64,000 nt of DNA from Campylobacterales bacterium (lineage in GTDB: Bacteria; Campylobacterota; Campylobacteria; Campylobacterales; Sulfurimonadaceae), in contig JAFGVE010000027.1 of assembly GCA_016938175.1 (NCBI GenBank), positions 93,537 through 157,536 of the forward strand, written 5' to 3'. Position 1 is the stretch's first letter; every line of letters begins with the position of its first letter. A model generated the notes under the pieces. It saw nothing but the letters and a program-made list of their open reading frames with translations, had not been told where the DNA came from and ran no database searches. Shown piece by piece: positions 17,089 to 26,880 of the stretch. Position numbers and translations under genes: made by a program.

Positions 17089-18354
17089 ATGTTTATAGAT
17101 AGCGTTAGTGCAATTGAAGTGATGGATTCTCGTGGAAATCCAACGGTAAAAGCAACAGTGGAACTAAGTGATGGAACAGTTGCAAGTGCTGTAGTACCTT
17201 CAGGTGCTAGTACAGGAAAACGTGAGGCCCTTGAATTACGTGATGGCGATGAGCGTTATATGGGGAAAGGTGTTTTAAAAGCTGTAGGGCATGTTAATCA
17301 TGAAATTTCAGATGCTTTAGTAGGACTTTCACCATTCAATCAGGCAATTATTGATGCCACTATGAAAGAGATAGACGGAACTAACAACTATGGGAATTTG
17401 GGGGCAAATGCAGTTTTAGGTGTTTCTATGGCTGTTGCTCGTGCTGCTGCTATATCTCTAGGTATGCCACTTTATCGCTATTTAGGTGGTGCTAATGCAA
17501 TGGTAATGCCAACACCTATGTTGAACATCATTAATGGTGGTTCACATGCCGATAACTCTGTAGATTTTCAGGAGTATATGATTATGCCTGTTGGCTTTGA
17601 AGATTTTGCAGAGGGGCTTCGTGCTTCAGCAGAGGTATACCATAATTTAAAAGCTATTTTAAAAGCTAAAAAACATAATACAGCTCTTGGTGATGAAGGT
17701 GGTTTCGCACCAGATTTATCTTCGAATGAAGAGCCGATTCAAGTTATTATGGAAGCAATTGAAAAAGCAGGTTATAAGGCTGGTGAGCAGATTGCAATCG
17801 CTTTAGATGTTGCTGCTTCTGAACTTGTCTGTGATGGTGGCTATAGATTGGAGTCTGAGAATAGAACAGTAACAAGTGAAGAGTTGGCAAATTACTATGT
17901 TGATTTATGCGCTAAATACCCTATCGTTTCTATAGAAGACGGACTTAGTGAAGATGACTGGGATGGTTGGAAAATTTTAACTGATAAGTTAGGTGGAAAA
18001 GCACAATTAGTTGGTGATGATCTTTTTGTTACAAATGTAAATATCTTAAATGAAGGTATTCAAAAAGGGATAGCAAACTCGATTTTAATTAAGCCAAATC
18101 AAATTGGTACAGTTTCTGAGACTATGTTAACTGTACGTTTAGCTCAACGCAATGGTTATACAACTGTTATGAGTCACCGTTCAGGAGAAAGCGAAGATGC
18201 TTTTATCGCGGATTTTGCAGTAGCACTTAATTGTGGTCAAATCAAAACAGGCTCAACAGCTCGTGGTGAAAGAACAGCGAAGTACAATCGTCTGTTAGAG
18301 ATTGAGAATGAAGTTGCTTATGGTGAATACCTAGGGTCTAAACTTTTCAACTAA
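17089..18354 (+). CDS. eno: Enolase
   Basis: Enolase interconverts 2-phosphoglycerate and phosphoenolpyruvate; in an autotroph it mainly serves gluconeogenesis. The 421 aa product has the full set of motifs: [19 protein letters not shown], the metal-binding [14 protein letters not shown], the catalytic-Lys region [13 protein letters not shown] and [11 protein letters not shown]. The order recA-eno-FtsB-like-AMIN is conserved in Campylobacterota. Confidence 0.97.
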   Translation: MFIDSVSAIEVMDSRGNPTVKATVELSDGTVASAVVPSGASTGKREALELRDGDERYMGKGVLKAVGHVNHEISDALVGLSPFNQAIIDATMKEIDGTNNYGNLGANAVLGVSMAVARAAAISLGMPLYRYLGGANAMVMPTPMLNIINGGSHADNSVDFQEYMIMPVGFEDFAEGLRASAEVYHNLKAILKAKKHNTALGDEGGFAPDLSSNEEPIQVIMEAIEKAGYKAGEQIAIALDVAASELVCDGGYRLESENRTVTSEELANYYVDLCAKYPIVSIEDGLSEDDWDGWKILTDKLGGKAQLVGDDLFVTNVNILNEGIQKGIANSILIKPNQIGTVSETMLTVRLAQRNGYTTVMSHRSGESEDAFIADFAVALNCGQIKTGSTARGERTAKYNRLLEIENEVAYGEYLGSKLFN

Positions 18355-18362
18355 TATCTATT

Positions 18363-18641
18363 ATGAATCAAGAGGAGTTATACGAGGAAATTGATACCTC
18401 GCAAAGCTTGACACAAAAGTATTTGGGGCTCTCTCTTGGTAAATTTTCTCTCCTATTTTCCATAGTTATTCTTCTGGGAATTTATCTAGGAGTCCTTCTG
18501 TATGGTACATCATCTCTCGAAGTCCTTTTTGGTCTTCAAGAGTATGAAACATATCTTTCAAATGAAATTGTGCGATTAAAAAGTGAAAATGCACAACTTC
18601 AACGTGAGTATTTTGAGTTAAAAGAGATTTCCGCACAATAA
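18363..18641 (+). CDS. FtsB/DivIC-like septum formation initiator protein
   Basis: The 92 aa product has one membrane helix (about 29-52, SLLFSIVILLGIYLGVLLYG) followed by a coiled-coil stretch (YLSNEIVRLKSENAQLQREYFELKEI), the layout of FtsB/DivIC divisome proteins that bridge FtsQ and FtsL. Sequence similarity to E. coli FtsB is low, so the call rests on topology and position after eno, 8 bp downstream, where Campylobacterota keep such a gene. Confidence 0.7.
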   Translation: MNQEELYEEIDTSQSLTQKYLGLSLGKFSLLFSIVILLGIYLGVLLYGTSSLEVLFGLQEYETYLSNEIVRLKSENAQLQREYFELKEISAQ

Positions 18642-18655
18642 ATTTTTAAATCTGA

Positions 18656-18661
18656 TATAAT
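18656..18661 (+). promoter_or_regulatory. -10 box upstream of the AMIN-domain gene
   Basis: TATAAT in CTGATATAATATC lies 26 bp before the ATG at 18688. It may give extra transcription of the AMIN gene and the GGDEF-EAL gene behind it. Confidence 0.45.
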
Positions 18662-18687
18662 ATCTGTAAAATAGGTAGGTTAGTTAG

Positions 18688-19326
18688 ATGATAAAACTTT
18701 TATTTATACTGTTTCTATATTCTGGAGCATTAATCGCTAGAGAAAATCCTTTTTTTCCAGCAGAGGGTGAAACAGATTTACCTATAACTTCTAATCTTAC
18801 AGAGCAGAGAAAACTTTTAAAACAAGCAAGTTTAACACTGCCTTCTACAGCAAGAATCATTGAATCTTTTAGTGTCACGTATAAAAATTTAGACGGATCA
18901 ATAGCAACAAAAACAGTCGAGTTAAATAATAATATAGACTGGCATCTTCCACTTTTTTTAACACAAAGTTATCAGGATACTAAGTCAAAAATATCTCTGC
19001 TTGAGAAGAGCGTACAAAGTAATTATACAAAATTGGGTGGTTTATCTTTTTTTACTTTATATACAAAAGAGAAAGATATCAAGCTTTTAAGTAGTGATAA
19101 GTTAATTAGAAATTTTATGTTAACTGATCCGCACAGAATTGTATGTGATTTAAAACGCGACATTGATATTCGTTCATTTACTAAAAATATAGATACTACA
19201 TCTGTAGTTAAAAGTTTTCGTGTAGGAAATCATAAAGGTTATTATAGGATTGTAATTGAACTAGATGGTTATTATAAATATGAATTACAAAGAATAGAAA
19301 AAGGGTATCTATTCAAGCTCATTTAG
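18688..19326 (+). CDS. AMIN-domain periplasmic protein
   Basis: The 212 aa product has a signal peptide (about 1-17), ENPFFPAEGE at the mature start, a linker, and a C-terminal domain of about 90 residues (FFTLYTKEKDIKLLSSDKLI, DPHRIVCDLKRD, FRVGNHKGYYRIVIELDG) with the beta pattern of AMIN domains, which bind peptidoglycan or target proteins to the septum or cell pole. No amidase or secretin domain follows. A link to cell division is suggested by the FtsB-like neighbour. Confidence 0.7.
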   Translation: MIKLLFILFLYSGALIARENPFFPAEGETDLPITSNLTEQRKLLKQASLTLPSTARIIESFSVTYKNLDGSIATKTVELNNNIDWHLPLFLTQSYQDTKSKISLLEKSVQSNYTKLGGLSFFTLYTKEKDIKLLSSDKLIRNFMLTDPHRIVCDLKRDIDIRSFTKNIDTTSVVKSFRVGNHKGYYRIVIELDGYYKYELQRIEKGYLFKLI

Positions 19327-19337
19327 GAATGATATAG

Positions 19338-21669
19338 ATGAACTTTATGCGTATTAATCCCAAGGTGATTTACATAGGGGCTTTTTTTTATAGTTCTTTA
19401 TGTAAGTAGTGGATACATATATTTAAAAAATAGTCTAGAAACTCTCTATGGATTAAAATATAGTGAAGTATCTCAAGGAATGAAAAGAGAACTTGAGGTA
19501 CTAATAAAAGAGAAGAGAGAAGCTGTCTTACTTTTGGATATCTCTTTATCTCAAAATCAAAAAGTAAAAGATTTATTGCTTGACAAGCCAGTTGGAAATT
19601 TAGAATTAGACAAATACTCTAAACTATTACGTGAAAACACGCCTTTAAAAAATATTTGGTTTCATGTAGTAGACAATAAAGGAATAAGTCGCTATAGAAG
19701 TTGGACAAAAGAGCATGGAGACTCTTTAAGAGGTGTTAGGCTAGATATTGACAGTATGATTGAGAATCCAAGAGTTATCTCTTCTATAAGTACAGGAAAG
19801 TTTGACATGACGTTTAAAAGTATGTTTCCTGTGTATGATGAGGATAAATTTTTAGGTTTTGTTGAGACTCTTGCAAAGTTTAATTCGATTGTAATTAAGT
19901 TACAGGAGTATAGTTTTGAGACAATAGTTTTAGTTGACAAAAACTATAAACAACAACTCACTAATACACCAAGTGAAAAGTTTATTGATGACTATTACAT
20001 GAGTTCATTTAGTGGATCAAAAAAATTACTAGAACTTGTACTTGAAAAGGGAGTAGATTATTATATTAATATAGAAAATTATGTTGTTGATTCTGACAAT
20101 AGTCAACTTTTATGTGTGTATAAACTCCCTGACATAAATGGTGAGCGTATGGGCTACTTCATCATGGGAATAGATATAGAAAAAATAGACACTTCAACTA
20201 TACAAGACTCTAGAGAAAGAATTATCCTCGGACTGATTATAGGTTTTTTTATGATTGGAGGATTTTTGCTCTATCTTTATGTGGTAAATTATAAAAATTA
20301 TATACAGAAACAAAGAGAGGAACTTGAGCGAAGTGTAGCACAAAAGACTGAGGAACTACGTGAAAAGAGTGAGGCAATGACCCACTTAGCACATCATGAT
20401 TCATTAACAAATTTACCAAATAGGCTCTATTTTCATCAAAAGCTTCAAGAGTCTATTGAAACTGCCTTAGAGAGTGACCATAATGTAGGTGTTCTTTTTT
20501 TAGATCTTGATGGGTTTAAAGAGATTAATGATACTTACGGACACAGAGTGGGAGATATTTTACTACAAAAGATAACACAAAAATTACGTGATGGAGTAAG
20601 TAGAGAAGATATAGTAGCGAGATTAGGTGGAGATGAATTTACAATAATTGCAAATAAAGTGACTCAAAATTCTTTAGAAGGAATAGCAAAAAGAATAATT
20701 ACAGAAATTCAAAAGCCTATCAAGGTTGAAGATATTGAACTTTTTGTTACTTTTAGTATAGGACTCAGTCTTTATCCAAATGATGGAGATAATCCAGACT
20801 TACTTCTTAAATATGCTGATACAGCTATGTATAGAGCTAAAGAGAATGGGAAAAATGGGTATAAGTTTTATAATAGTATTATGACTGAAATAGCAATGAA
20901 TAAAGTAGAACTCCAAAATAGTATAAGAGAGGCTATACAGCTCGAGCAATTTGAACCTTACTATCAACCAAAAGTAGATGCGCGAACAAATAAAGTTATT
21001 GGCTTAGAGGCCTTGGTCAGATGGAATCATCCTCAAAAAGGTCTTATAATGCCAGGAGAATTTATTCCTTTTGCGGAAGAGAGTGGAGCTATTGTTGAGA
21101 TTGATAGGCTCGTAGTCCACAAAGCTTTAAGAGACATGAAGTTATGGTACTTAGAAGGATTAATTACTGGAAGGCTATCTTTAAATATATCGGGTAAACA
21201 GCTTGAAAGTATTTCCTGTGTTGAGAAGATGGAGAGTGTAATTGAGAAGCTTGGATTTGATACTAAATATTTAGAGTTAGAGGTAACAGAGAGTCAAATT
21301 ATTAAAAATCAAACGAAAGCTATAGCAATTTTACAAAAGTTTAAAGAACTTGGGGTAAGAATAGCTTTAGATGATTTTGGAACAGGGTACTCTTCTTTAT
21401 CTTATTTAAAAAACTTACCAGTTGAGAGTTTAAAAATTGACAGAAGTTTTATTATGGATATTCCACAAGATAAAGATGATGTAGCAATTGTTAAGACAAT
21501 TATTTCTCTTGCGAAAAACCTTGAACTTGATATTATTGCAGAAGGTGTTGAGACAGAAGAGCAGGTAGAGCTATTAATGCGAGAGGGGTGTTATATAATT
21601 CAAGGGTATTACTACTCAAAACCACTTAACGCAAAAGATTGTAGAATATTTCTACGTGCTAATTTATAA
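19338..21669 (+). CDS. Cache-GGDEF-EAL cyclic-di-GMP protein, N-terminus out of frame at a T8 tract
   Basis: The main frame (from 19480, 729 codons) encodes a periplasmic Cache-like sensor, a membrane helix (IILGLIIGFFMIGGFLLYLYV), a coiled coil, a GGDEF domain with intact RLGGDEFTII, and an EAL domain with intact EALVRW, LDDFGTGYSS and AEGVE motifs. Both diguanylate cyclase and phosphodiesterase activity are possible. The expected first membrane helix is split: ATG at 19338, behind AGGA, encodes MNFMRINPKVIYIGAFF, then the frame is lost at eight T (19382-19389). The main frame, open from 19378, continues with IVLYVSSGYIYLKNS and has no start codon before 19480. Seven T would restore one protein. 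It may be a sequencing error, a mutation, phase variation or slippage. Confidence 0.85.
19382..19389 (+). repeat. T8 homopolymer at the frame break of the GGDEF-EAL gene
   Basis: Eight T follow GGGGC inside the sequence for the first membrane helix. The reading frame starting at ATG 19338 reaches a TAG 24 codons in, while deletion of one T joins it to the long downstream frame with a sensible hydrophobic helix. Confidence 0.75.
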
Positions 21670-21721
21670 TATATCTTGACATGTATAGCTTCTGATATAG
21701 CAAAAAATATAATCTGATATA

Positions 21722-23059
21722 ATGACGTTTATGAAACAGCTGCAAGACTATTTAAGTGCACATGATATTAGTGAGATGCACCCTAGCGATATTGCCAAGA
21801 TATTAAAAGGGTGTAGTGATGAAGAGTTTAGTGTTGCGATTAAACTGGTACCCAAAAAATTTATCGGTGATATAGCTCTCGCTCTTCCAGATAGATATTT
21901 TGATGACGTTGTCGGTAGTTTTAGTGTTGAAGATCTCTCTGAAGCTGTAGCAGAACTGGAATCAGATGACCAGGTGGAGTTTCTACAAGAGCTTGAAGAG
22001 CTTAATGAGACTATAGCAACTGAGGTTTTTGCAAATCTTCATGAGGATGATAAACAAGAGATTACCAAACTGCAAACTTATGAGGACGAAGAAGCCGGTG
22101 CATATATGCAACTTGAGCTTTTTACTGCCTATAAAGATGAAATAGTTCAGGATGTAATTAAGCGTTTTGCACACTTGAGAAAAGAGAATGAGATTGAAAA
22201 TGTTCAAAATCTCTTTATAACCGATGAAGATAAAAAACTTCAATACGCTGTTGGACTTGATGACCTTCTTATTTTTGATTTTTCAAAGTCGGTAATTGAA
22301 AATATAGAGCTAAGCGAAGAGAGCTTTGAACCTATAAAAGCTGTTGATACTGATGATATTAGAGACGTTGTTCACATTTTTGAAGCATATGATATTAGTG
22401 TTTTGGCAATAGTTAATGCTTATGGAGTACTTCTGGGGCGTATTACTTCTGATGATATTTATGACATTATTAACGAACATGCAACTGAACAGATGTATAA
22501 TCTTGCCGGTGTTGATGATGAAGCAGAAGAGGATGAAGAGATATTGCCTGCAGGAAAAAAACGTGCTGTTTGGCTCTCTTTTAATCTTTTAACGGCAATA
22601 GCGGCTTCGCTTGTTATCGGTATATTTTCAAATACTTTAGAGAGTATGGTTGCTCTGGCTGTTTTAATGCCAATTGTAGCTTCAATGGGAGGCAATGCAG
22701 GGACGCAGTCTTTGACCGTTGTTGTACGGCAGTTGGCTCTTGGAGATATCTCTCAGGGAGATGCGATGCGTATTATAAAAAAAGAGGTAATAATTGCACT
22801 CATCAATGGGTTCTTCTTTGCTATAATCATAGGGCTTATAGCCTCTTTTTGGTTTGAAAAAGGAATGCTTGGAGTGGTAATTGCTTTAAGTATGATAATT
22901 AATCTTTTTGCCGCAGGCTTTTTTGGTGCGACAATACCGCTACTTTTAAAACGCATGGATATTGATCCTGCGATTGGGAGTACGGTTATTTTGACAACTG
23001 TAACTGATGTTGTTGGATTTTTTAGCTTTTTAGGTTTAGCGACCTATATTTTACTATAA
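21722..23059 (+). CDS. mgtE: Magnesium transporter MgtE
   Basis: MgtE is a magnesium-gated channel. The 445 aa product has the N-terminal superhelical domain (about 1-125; HPSDIAKILKGCSDEEF), a CBS pair (about 130-260; ILAIVNAYGVLLGRITSDD) and five C-terminal membrane helices containing PIVASMGGNAGTQSLTVVVR, the conserved pore segment. The start may be the ATG at 21722 or the one at 21731 (MKQLQDYL); a TATAAT at 21708-21713 is so close that the later start is plausible. Confidence 0.95.
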   Translation: MTFMKQLQDYLSAHDISEMHPSDIAKILKGCSDEEFSVAIKLVPKKFIGDIALALPDRYFDDVVGSFSVEDLSEAVAELESDDQVEFLQELEELNETIATEVFANLHEDDKQEITKLQTYEDEEAGAYMQLELFTAYKDEIVQDVIKRFAHLRKENEIENVQNLFITDEDKKLQYAVGLDDLLIFDFSKSVIENIELSEESFEPIKAVDTDDIRDVVHIFEAYDISVLAIVNAYGVLLGRITSDDIYDIINEHATEQMYNLAGVDDEAEEDEEILPAGKKRAVWLSFNLLTAIAASLVIGIFSNTLESMVALAVLMPIVASMGGNAGTQSLTVVVRQLALGDISQGDAMRIIKKEVIIALINGFFFAIIIGLIASFWFEKGMLGVVIALSMIINLFAAGFFGATIPLLLKRMDIDPAIGSTVILTTVTDVVGFFSFLGLATYILL

Positions 23060-23073
23060 GGATAGTGTAAAAC

Positions 23074-24114
23074 TTGGATTTACTTATAATCTTTTTTCTC
23101 CTCTCAGTAGGAGTTTCATTTCTCTGCTCAGTTCTTGAGTCAGTACTACTCTCAATAAATATGTCGTATGTTGCAGTTTTAGAAAAAGAGCGTCCTAATG
23201 TTGGAAAGTTATTACGTTTACAAAAAGAAAATATCAACAAATCACTTGCAGGTATTTTGATTTTAAATACGATTGCAAACACACTCGGAGCTGCAGCTGT
23301 AGGTGCTCAGGCAGCTCATGTGTTTGGAAATGATGCTGTGGTAATTGTCTCTATGGTACTCACGTTTGCAATCTTATTTTTAAGTGAAATTATTCCAAAA
23401 ACTATCGGTGCACTTTATTGGAAGTCTTTAGCTCCGATAGCTGCACAGTTTATCCGTATTTTTGTTTGGATGACGTATCCGATAATTTTGACAACACTTG
23501 CTGTCACAAATAAAATACGTAATGGAAAGGCAGATTCTCACTCACTCACTAAAGAAGAGCTTCTAGAGAGTATGCTTCAGAGTGAAGATGAGGGTGTAAT
23601 AGATGAAAAAGAGTCTGATTTCATAGAGAATATTTTAAACCTTAACAATATTAAAGTTGGTGAAATTCTCACCCCTAGAAGTGTTGTATTTGCTATAGAT
23701 GAAAATATGACTATTAAAGAAGTAATAGAGACACAAACGGCAATTTTTAAGTTCTCACGTATTCCTATTTATAAAAATAGCATTGAAGAAGTTACGGGTA
23801 TCGTACTTACGAAAAAAATTTTTAAACAGGCACTTATTGATGATAGCGTGCCTCTATCAGAGATTAAAAAAGATATTTTTTCAATAAATGAAAACATTCC
23901 AGTTAGTAAAACACTGGATTTACTTATTGCAAAAAAAGACCATATGTTTTTAGTTGTTGACAACTATGGTCAAACGGAAGGTATCATTACTCTAGAAGAT
24001 TGTGTTGAGACTATTTTAGGTGTTGAAATTATGGATGAGAGTGATACAACCGAGGATATGCGTGAACTTGCGAAGCGTCAAATGAAACTCAAACGCCGTG
24101 CAAAAGGTGACTAG
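23074..24114 (+). CDS. CNNM/CorC family protein (DUF21 plus CBS pair)
   Basis: The 346 aa product has an N-terminal DUF21 membrane domain with about four helices (FFLLSVGVSFLCSVLESVLLS, FLSEIIPKTIGALYWKS) and a CBS pair (about 195-320; VGEILTPRSVVFAID, MFLVVDNYGQTEGIITLEDCVE). Such proteins are linked to magnesium or cobalt homeostasis, often as exporters. The start is TTG at 23074 behind AAGGATAG, 14 bp after mgtE, so both sides of magnesium handling may be co-expressed. The short tail after the CBS pair lacks the usual CorC_HlyC domain. Confidence 0.85.
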   Translation: MDLLIIFFLLSVGVSFLCSVLESVLLSINMSYVAVLEKERPNVGKLLRLQKENINKSLAGILILNTIANTLGAAAVGAQAAHVFGNDAVVIVSMVLTFAILFLSEIIPKTIGALYWKSLAPIAAQFIRIFVWMTYPIILTTLAVTNKIRNGKADSHSLTKEELLESMLQSEDEGVIDEKESDFIENILNLNNIKVGEILTPRSVVFAIDENMTIKEVIETQTAIFKFSRIPIYKNSIEEVTGIVLTKKIFKQALIDDSVPLSEIKKDIFSINENIPVSKTLDLLIAKKDHMFLVVDNYGQTEGIITLEDCVETILGVEIMDESDTTEDMRELAKRQMKLKRRAKGD

Positions 24115-24989
24115 GTTTTTCGTCTTGTATTAATAAAATAGACAGCAAGCATACTTACGGCTCCACCGATTAGTATGTGTGTCTGTATCTCTTCATCTAA
24201 AAATAACCATGCAAAAAAGAGCGCAAACACAGGCACTAAAAACATAAAAGAGCTTGTTTTCTCACTGCCTAGTTTTCCACTTGCCAAAAAGAAGATGGTT
24301 GTGGCAACAGTCTGTCCAAAAACTCCCAAGTAAATCATAGCAATCCAGAACTCTGTATTTTGCTCAAAAACTGCAAGCAGTTCTGCATCAAAAGCGTATA
24401 TAAAGGTAGATATTGTCGCTATTAAGGAGATGATGAAACTGTAGTAGAGGGGATGAATATACTTTTGTGAATGTTGTGAGAGTAGAGTTACTCCAGCCCA
24501 GATAGTTGCACAGATAATGTAGTAGATATTTGCTCCGTTAAAAAAAAGTGCTAAATCACTCAGTTGAAGAAGTATGTATCCACCAAGTAATCCTAAAAAA
24601 AGGCCAAAGTAGTGTATTAGAGCTATCTTTTTACGAAACAGCAGTGCTGCAAGTAAAAATGTCATAACAGGTGATACACTTGTAATAATGACACTTCCTG
24701 CACCTGCGAGTCCATATTTGATGCCGTAAAATGAAGATACCATAAATCCCATGTTTAAAACTGAGCTTGCAGCAATGAATTTTAAGGCACCAGCATTAAA
24801 CGTAAAAGGAATTTTGAAGTAATAAATAAAAGGTATAAAGGCAATACTCATTATCAAAAAGCGCCAAAATATAATCACTTCCATTGGAAGGTTGTACGTT
24901 AAAATTTTTAGTGCTGTCCAGCCTCCACCCCAAAAAAGCATAGCAAAAACCATGAGGTAGGTATAGTGATTTTCTTGAAGTCTGTGCAT
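24111..24989 (-). CDS. EamA/DMT-superfamily transporter
   Basis: With the ATG at 24989 (MHRLQENHYTYL) the product has 292 aa and ten membrane helices in two EamA repeats (each about 140 residues; first repeat MLFWGGGWTALKIL, second CATIWAGVTLLSQH), ending with a short basic tail. Substrates of this family include metabolites and amino acids and cannot be read from the sequence. The start overlaps the asnB stop by one base (TAATG), so it is translated with asnB. Its stop overlaps the CorC gene end by 4 bp in convergent orientation. Confidence 0.88.
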   Translation of the reverse strand: MHRLQENHYTYLMVFAMLFWGGGWTALKILTYNLPMEVIIFWRFLIMSIAFIPFIYYFKIPFTFNAGALKFIAASSVLNMGFMVSSFYGIKYGLAGAGSVIITSVSPVMTFLLAALLFRKKIALIHYFGLFLGLLGGYILLQLSDLALFFNGANIYYIICATIWAGVTLLSQHSQKYIHPLYYSFIISLIATISTFIYAFDAELLAVFEQNTEFWIAMIYLGVFGQTVATTIFFLASGKLGSEKTSSFMFLVPVFALFFAWLFLDEEIQTHILIGGAVSMLAVYFINTRRKT

Positions 24990-26788
24990 TAAAGTAACTC
25001 TCTTTGGATCCAGTGAGAGAGAACATAAAGCCCCCATATATGCTGTTTAAAACTCCCTTTTACAGCTGTTTGGATGTACTCTTCAAGGGCACTTTCTTTA
25101 AACATTCCTGTCTGTTTATTCACCTCTTGAATAAGGGCTATTTTTTTTGAGTTAATGAGGTACTCCATATATGGGTTGGCAAAGCCTTTTTTCTTGCGGG
25201 AAAGTATACTTGAATTTAACTTGTTATGCATGATTTTTTTCAGTAGGCTTTTTGTAACGCCATCTTTGTAACGCAGCTCTGGTGATATGGAGAAGAGAGT
25301 TTCTACAAGTTTATGGTCTAAAAAAGGTGTACGAGATTCTATAGAGTGAGCCATAGATACTCTGTCTAGTTTCGTTAAGAAATGCTCTGCTTGAAAGAGA
25401 TTCAGGTCTATATAACTATACCAGCTACTAGGATTACTATGTGATGAGTTTTCAAAACGATTACGATAGGGTTCAAGATAACGTAGTGATTCGTTATCTC
25501 TTACGTTTTTACGCAAGAGTGCGTTTTTTTGTAAATCTGTAAACTTTTCTCCAGAACTTCTAAATAAAAGCGTTTCGTCAAAAACACGTTTGTACCACTC
25601 CCACTCTCTATTCATGGAGAAGTTTGAACGGAAATACTTTTTGAGCCAGTTTTTATGTGCAAGAGTAGCAGCTGATTCTATATCAAGGTACTCAAAGTAC
25701 TGTCTATAACCTAAAAATATCTCATCACTTCCTTCGCCACTCATAACGACCTTATGTCCATCTTTTTGAATCGCTTCAAAGAGAAGGTAGAGAGGAATGG
25801 CAGCAGGATCATTGAGCGGTTCATCAAGAGTAAAAAGTACTTTTTCACTTGAATCGATAAAACTTTTTTCATCAATTTCTATGGCATTGTTACTTATTCC
25901 CAAAAACTTTGCACTCTCTGCAGCGTTTTTTCTCTCATCATATTTTGCATATTCTTTATAGCCGAGCGTGTATGTTGGTAGGGAGTAGCCCATCGTTTTT
26001 GCATAGTAGTTAATTGTTGCGCTATCTATACCACCAGATAAAAGAGCCGCAGAAGAGACCTCATTTGTAAAACGTAATGCTAAAGACTCTTCTAAAGTTT
26101 GCTCAATTAAATTTACAGCCTCTTCCTCTTTTGTTATTAGATTTGCTTGTGTGTCAACTACATCCCAGTAACGCTTATGCTTGAGCTTTCCGTTATTAAA
26201 CTCTATATATTCTCCTGCAGCAAGTTTATATATATCTTTATAAAAAGTGTGTGGAGGTGTTGGAGCCAAAAATGAGAGGTAACTCATAAGAGCATCTTGA
26301 TTCATCTCTTTGTGTGTTAAAAAAGGTGTGAGCGCTTTGATCTCAGAAGCGAAGTAAAAAGATTTTTTTTGCATGTAAAAGAGAGGTTTTTTACCGAGTC
26401 TATCACGAAAAAGGTAAAGTTTTTCCCCATCTAAAAGAGCAATGGCAAACATCCCACGGAGTTCTTTTATGAAGTTTACTCCCCATTTAAGATATGCAGC
26501 AATAATCACTTCACTGTCGGAGTCAGTTTCAAAATGAAAATTGAGTTGAGACTTTAACTCTTTAAAGTTATATATCTCCCCGTTAAAAGAGAGAAGAATA
26601 TTTTGGTGGCGTAAAGGCTGATTACTTCTATGATGGGCATCTTGTATACTTAAACGCTGATGGGCAAAAAAAAGATTAGTTTCTTGAATGATACCACAGT
26701 GGTCAGGTCCACGGTGCGAAAGTTTTGCAAGGGCACTACGTGCAACACTTTCGTTATACTCGCCAATAATGCCAAAAATACCGCACAT
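24989..26788 (-). CDS. asnB: Asparagine synthase (glutamine-hydrolysing)
   Basis: AsnB makes asparagine from aspartate, ATP and glutamine. The 599 aa product has an N-terminal Ntn glutaminase domain with the nucleophile C2 (MCGIFGIIG), the RLSIQD and FNGEIYN signatures, and a C-terminal synthetase domain with the PP-loop SGGIDSATI and SGEGSDEIFLGY. Length and domain order match class B enzymes. Members of this family near glycan genes can amidate other carboxylates, but here the neighbour is a metabolite transporter. Confidence 0.93.
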   Translation of the reverse strand: MCGIFGIIGEYNESVARSALAKLSHRGPDHCGIIQETNLFFAHQRLSIQDAHHRSNQPLRHQNILLSFNGEIYNFKELKSQLNFHFETDSDSEVIIAAYLKWGVNFIKELRGMFAIALLDGEKLYLFRDRLGKKPLFYMQKKSFYFASEIKALTPFLTHKEMNQDALMSYLSFLAPTPPHTFYKDIYKLAAGEYIEFNNGKLKHKRYWDVVDTQANLITKEEEAVNLIEQTLEESLALRFTNEVSSAALLSGGIDSATINYYAKTMGYSLPTYTLGYKEYAKYDERKNAAESAKFLGISNNAIEIDEKSFIDSSEKVLFTLDEPLNDPAAIPLYLLFEAIQKDGHKVVMSGEGSDEIFLGYRQYFEYLDIESAATLAHKNWLKKYFRSNFSMNREWEWYKRVFDETLLFRSSGEKFTDLQKNALLRKNVRDNESLRYLEPYRNRFENSSHSNPSSWYSYIDLNLFQAEHFLTKLDRVSMAHSIESRTPFLDHKLVETLFSISPELRYKDGVTKSLLKKIMHNKLNSSILSRKKKGFANPYMEYLINSKKIALIQEVNKQTGMFKESALEEYIQTAVKGSFKQHIWGLYVLSHWIQRELL

Positions 26789-26880
26789 TAGCGGGTTGCT
26801 ATTAAAATGTTTAACATAGTTGAATTTTACAAGATACTACCCTACAATGTCAATTACAGTTTTGAAAAGGTGGTAAAGTG

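Noticed and set aside
26363..26374. T8 tract in asnB, similar to the tract in the GGDEF-EAL gene
   Set aside because: The asnB frame runs through it without a break and encodes a normal Lys-rich stretch, so it is not a frame switch. A similar run in murB near 10660 is also in frame.
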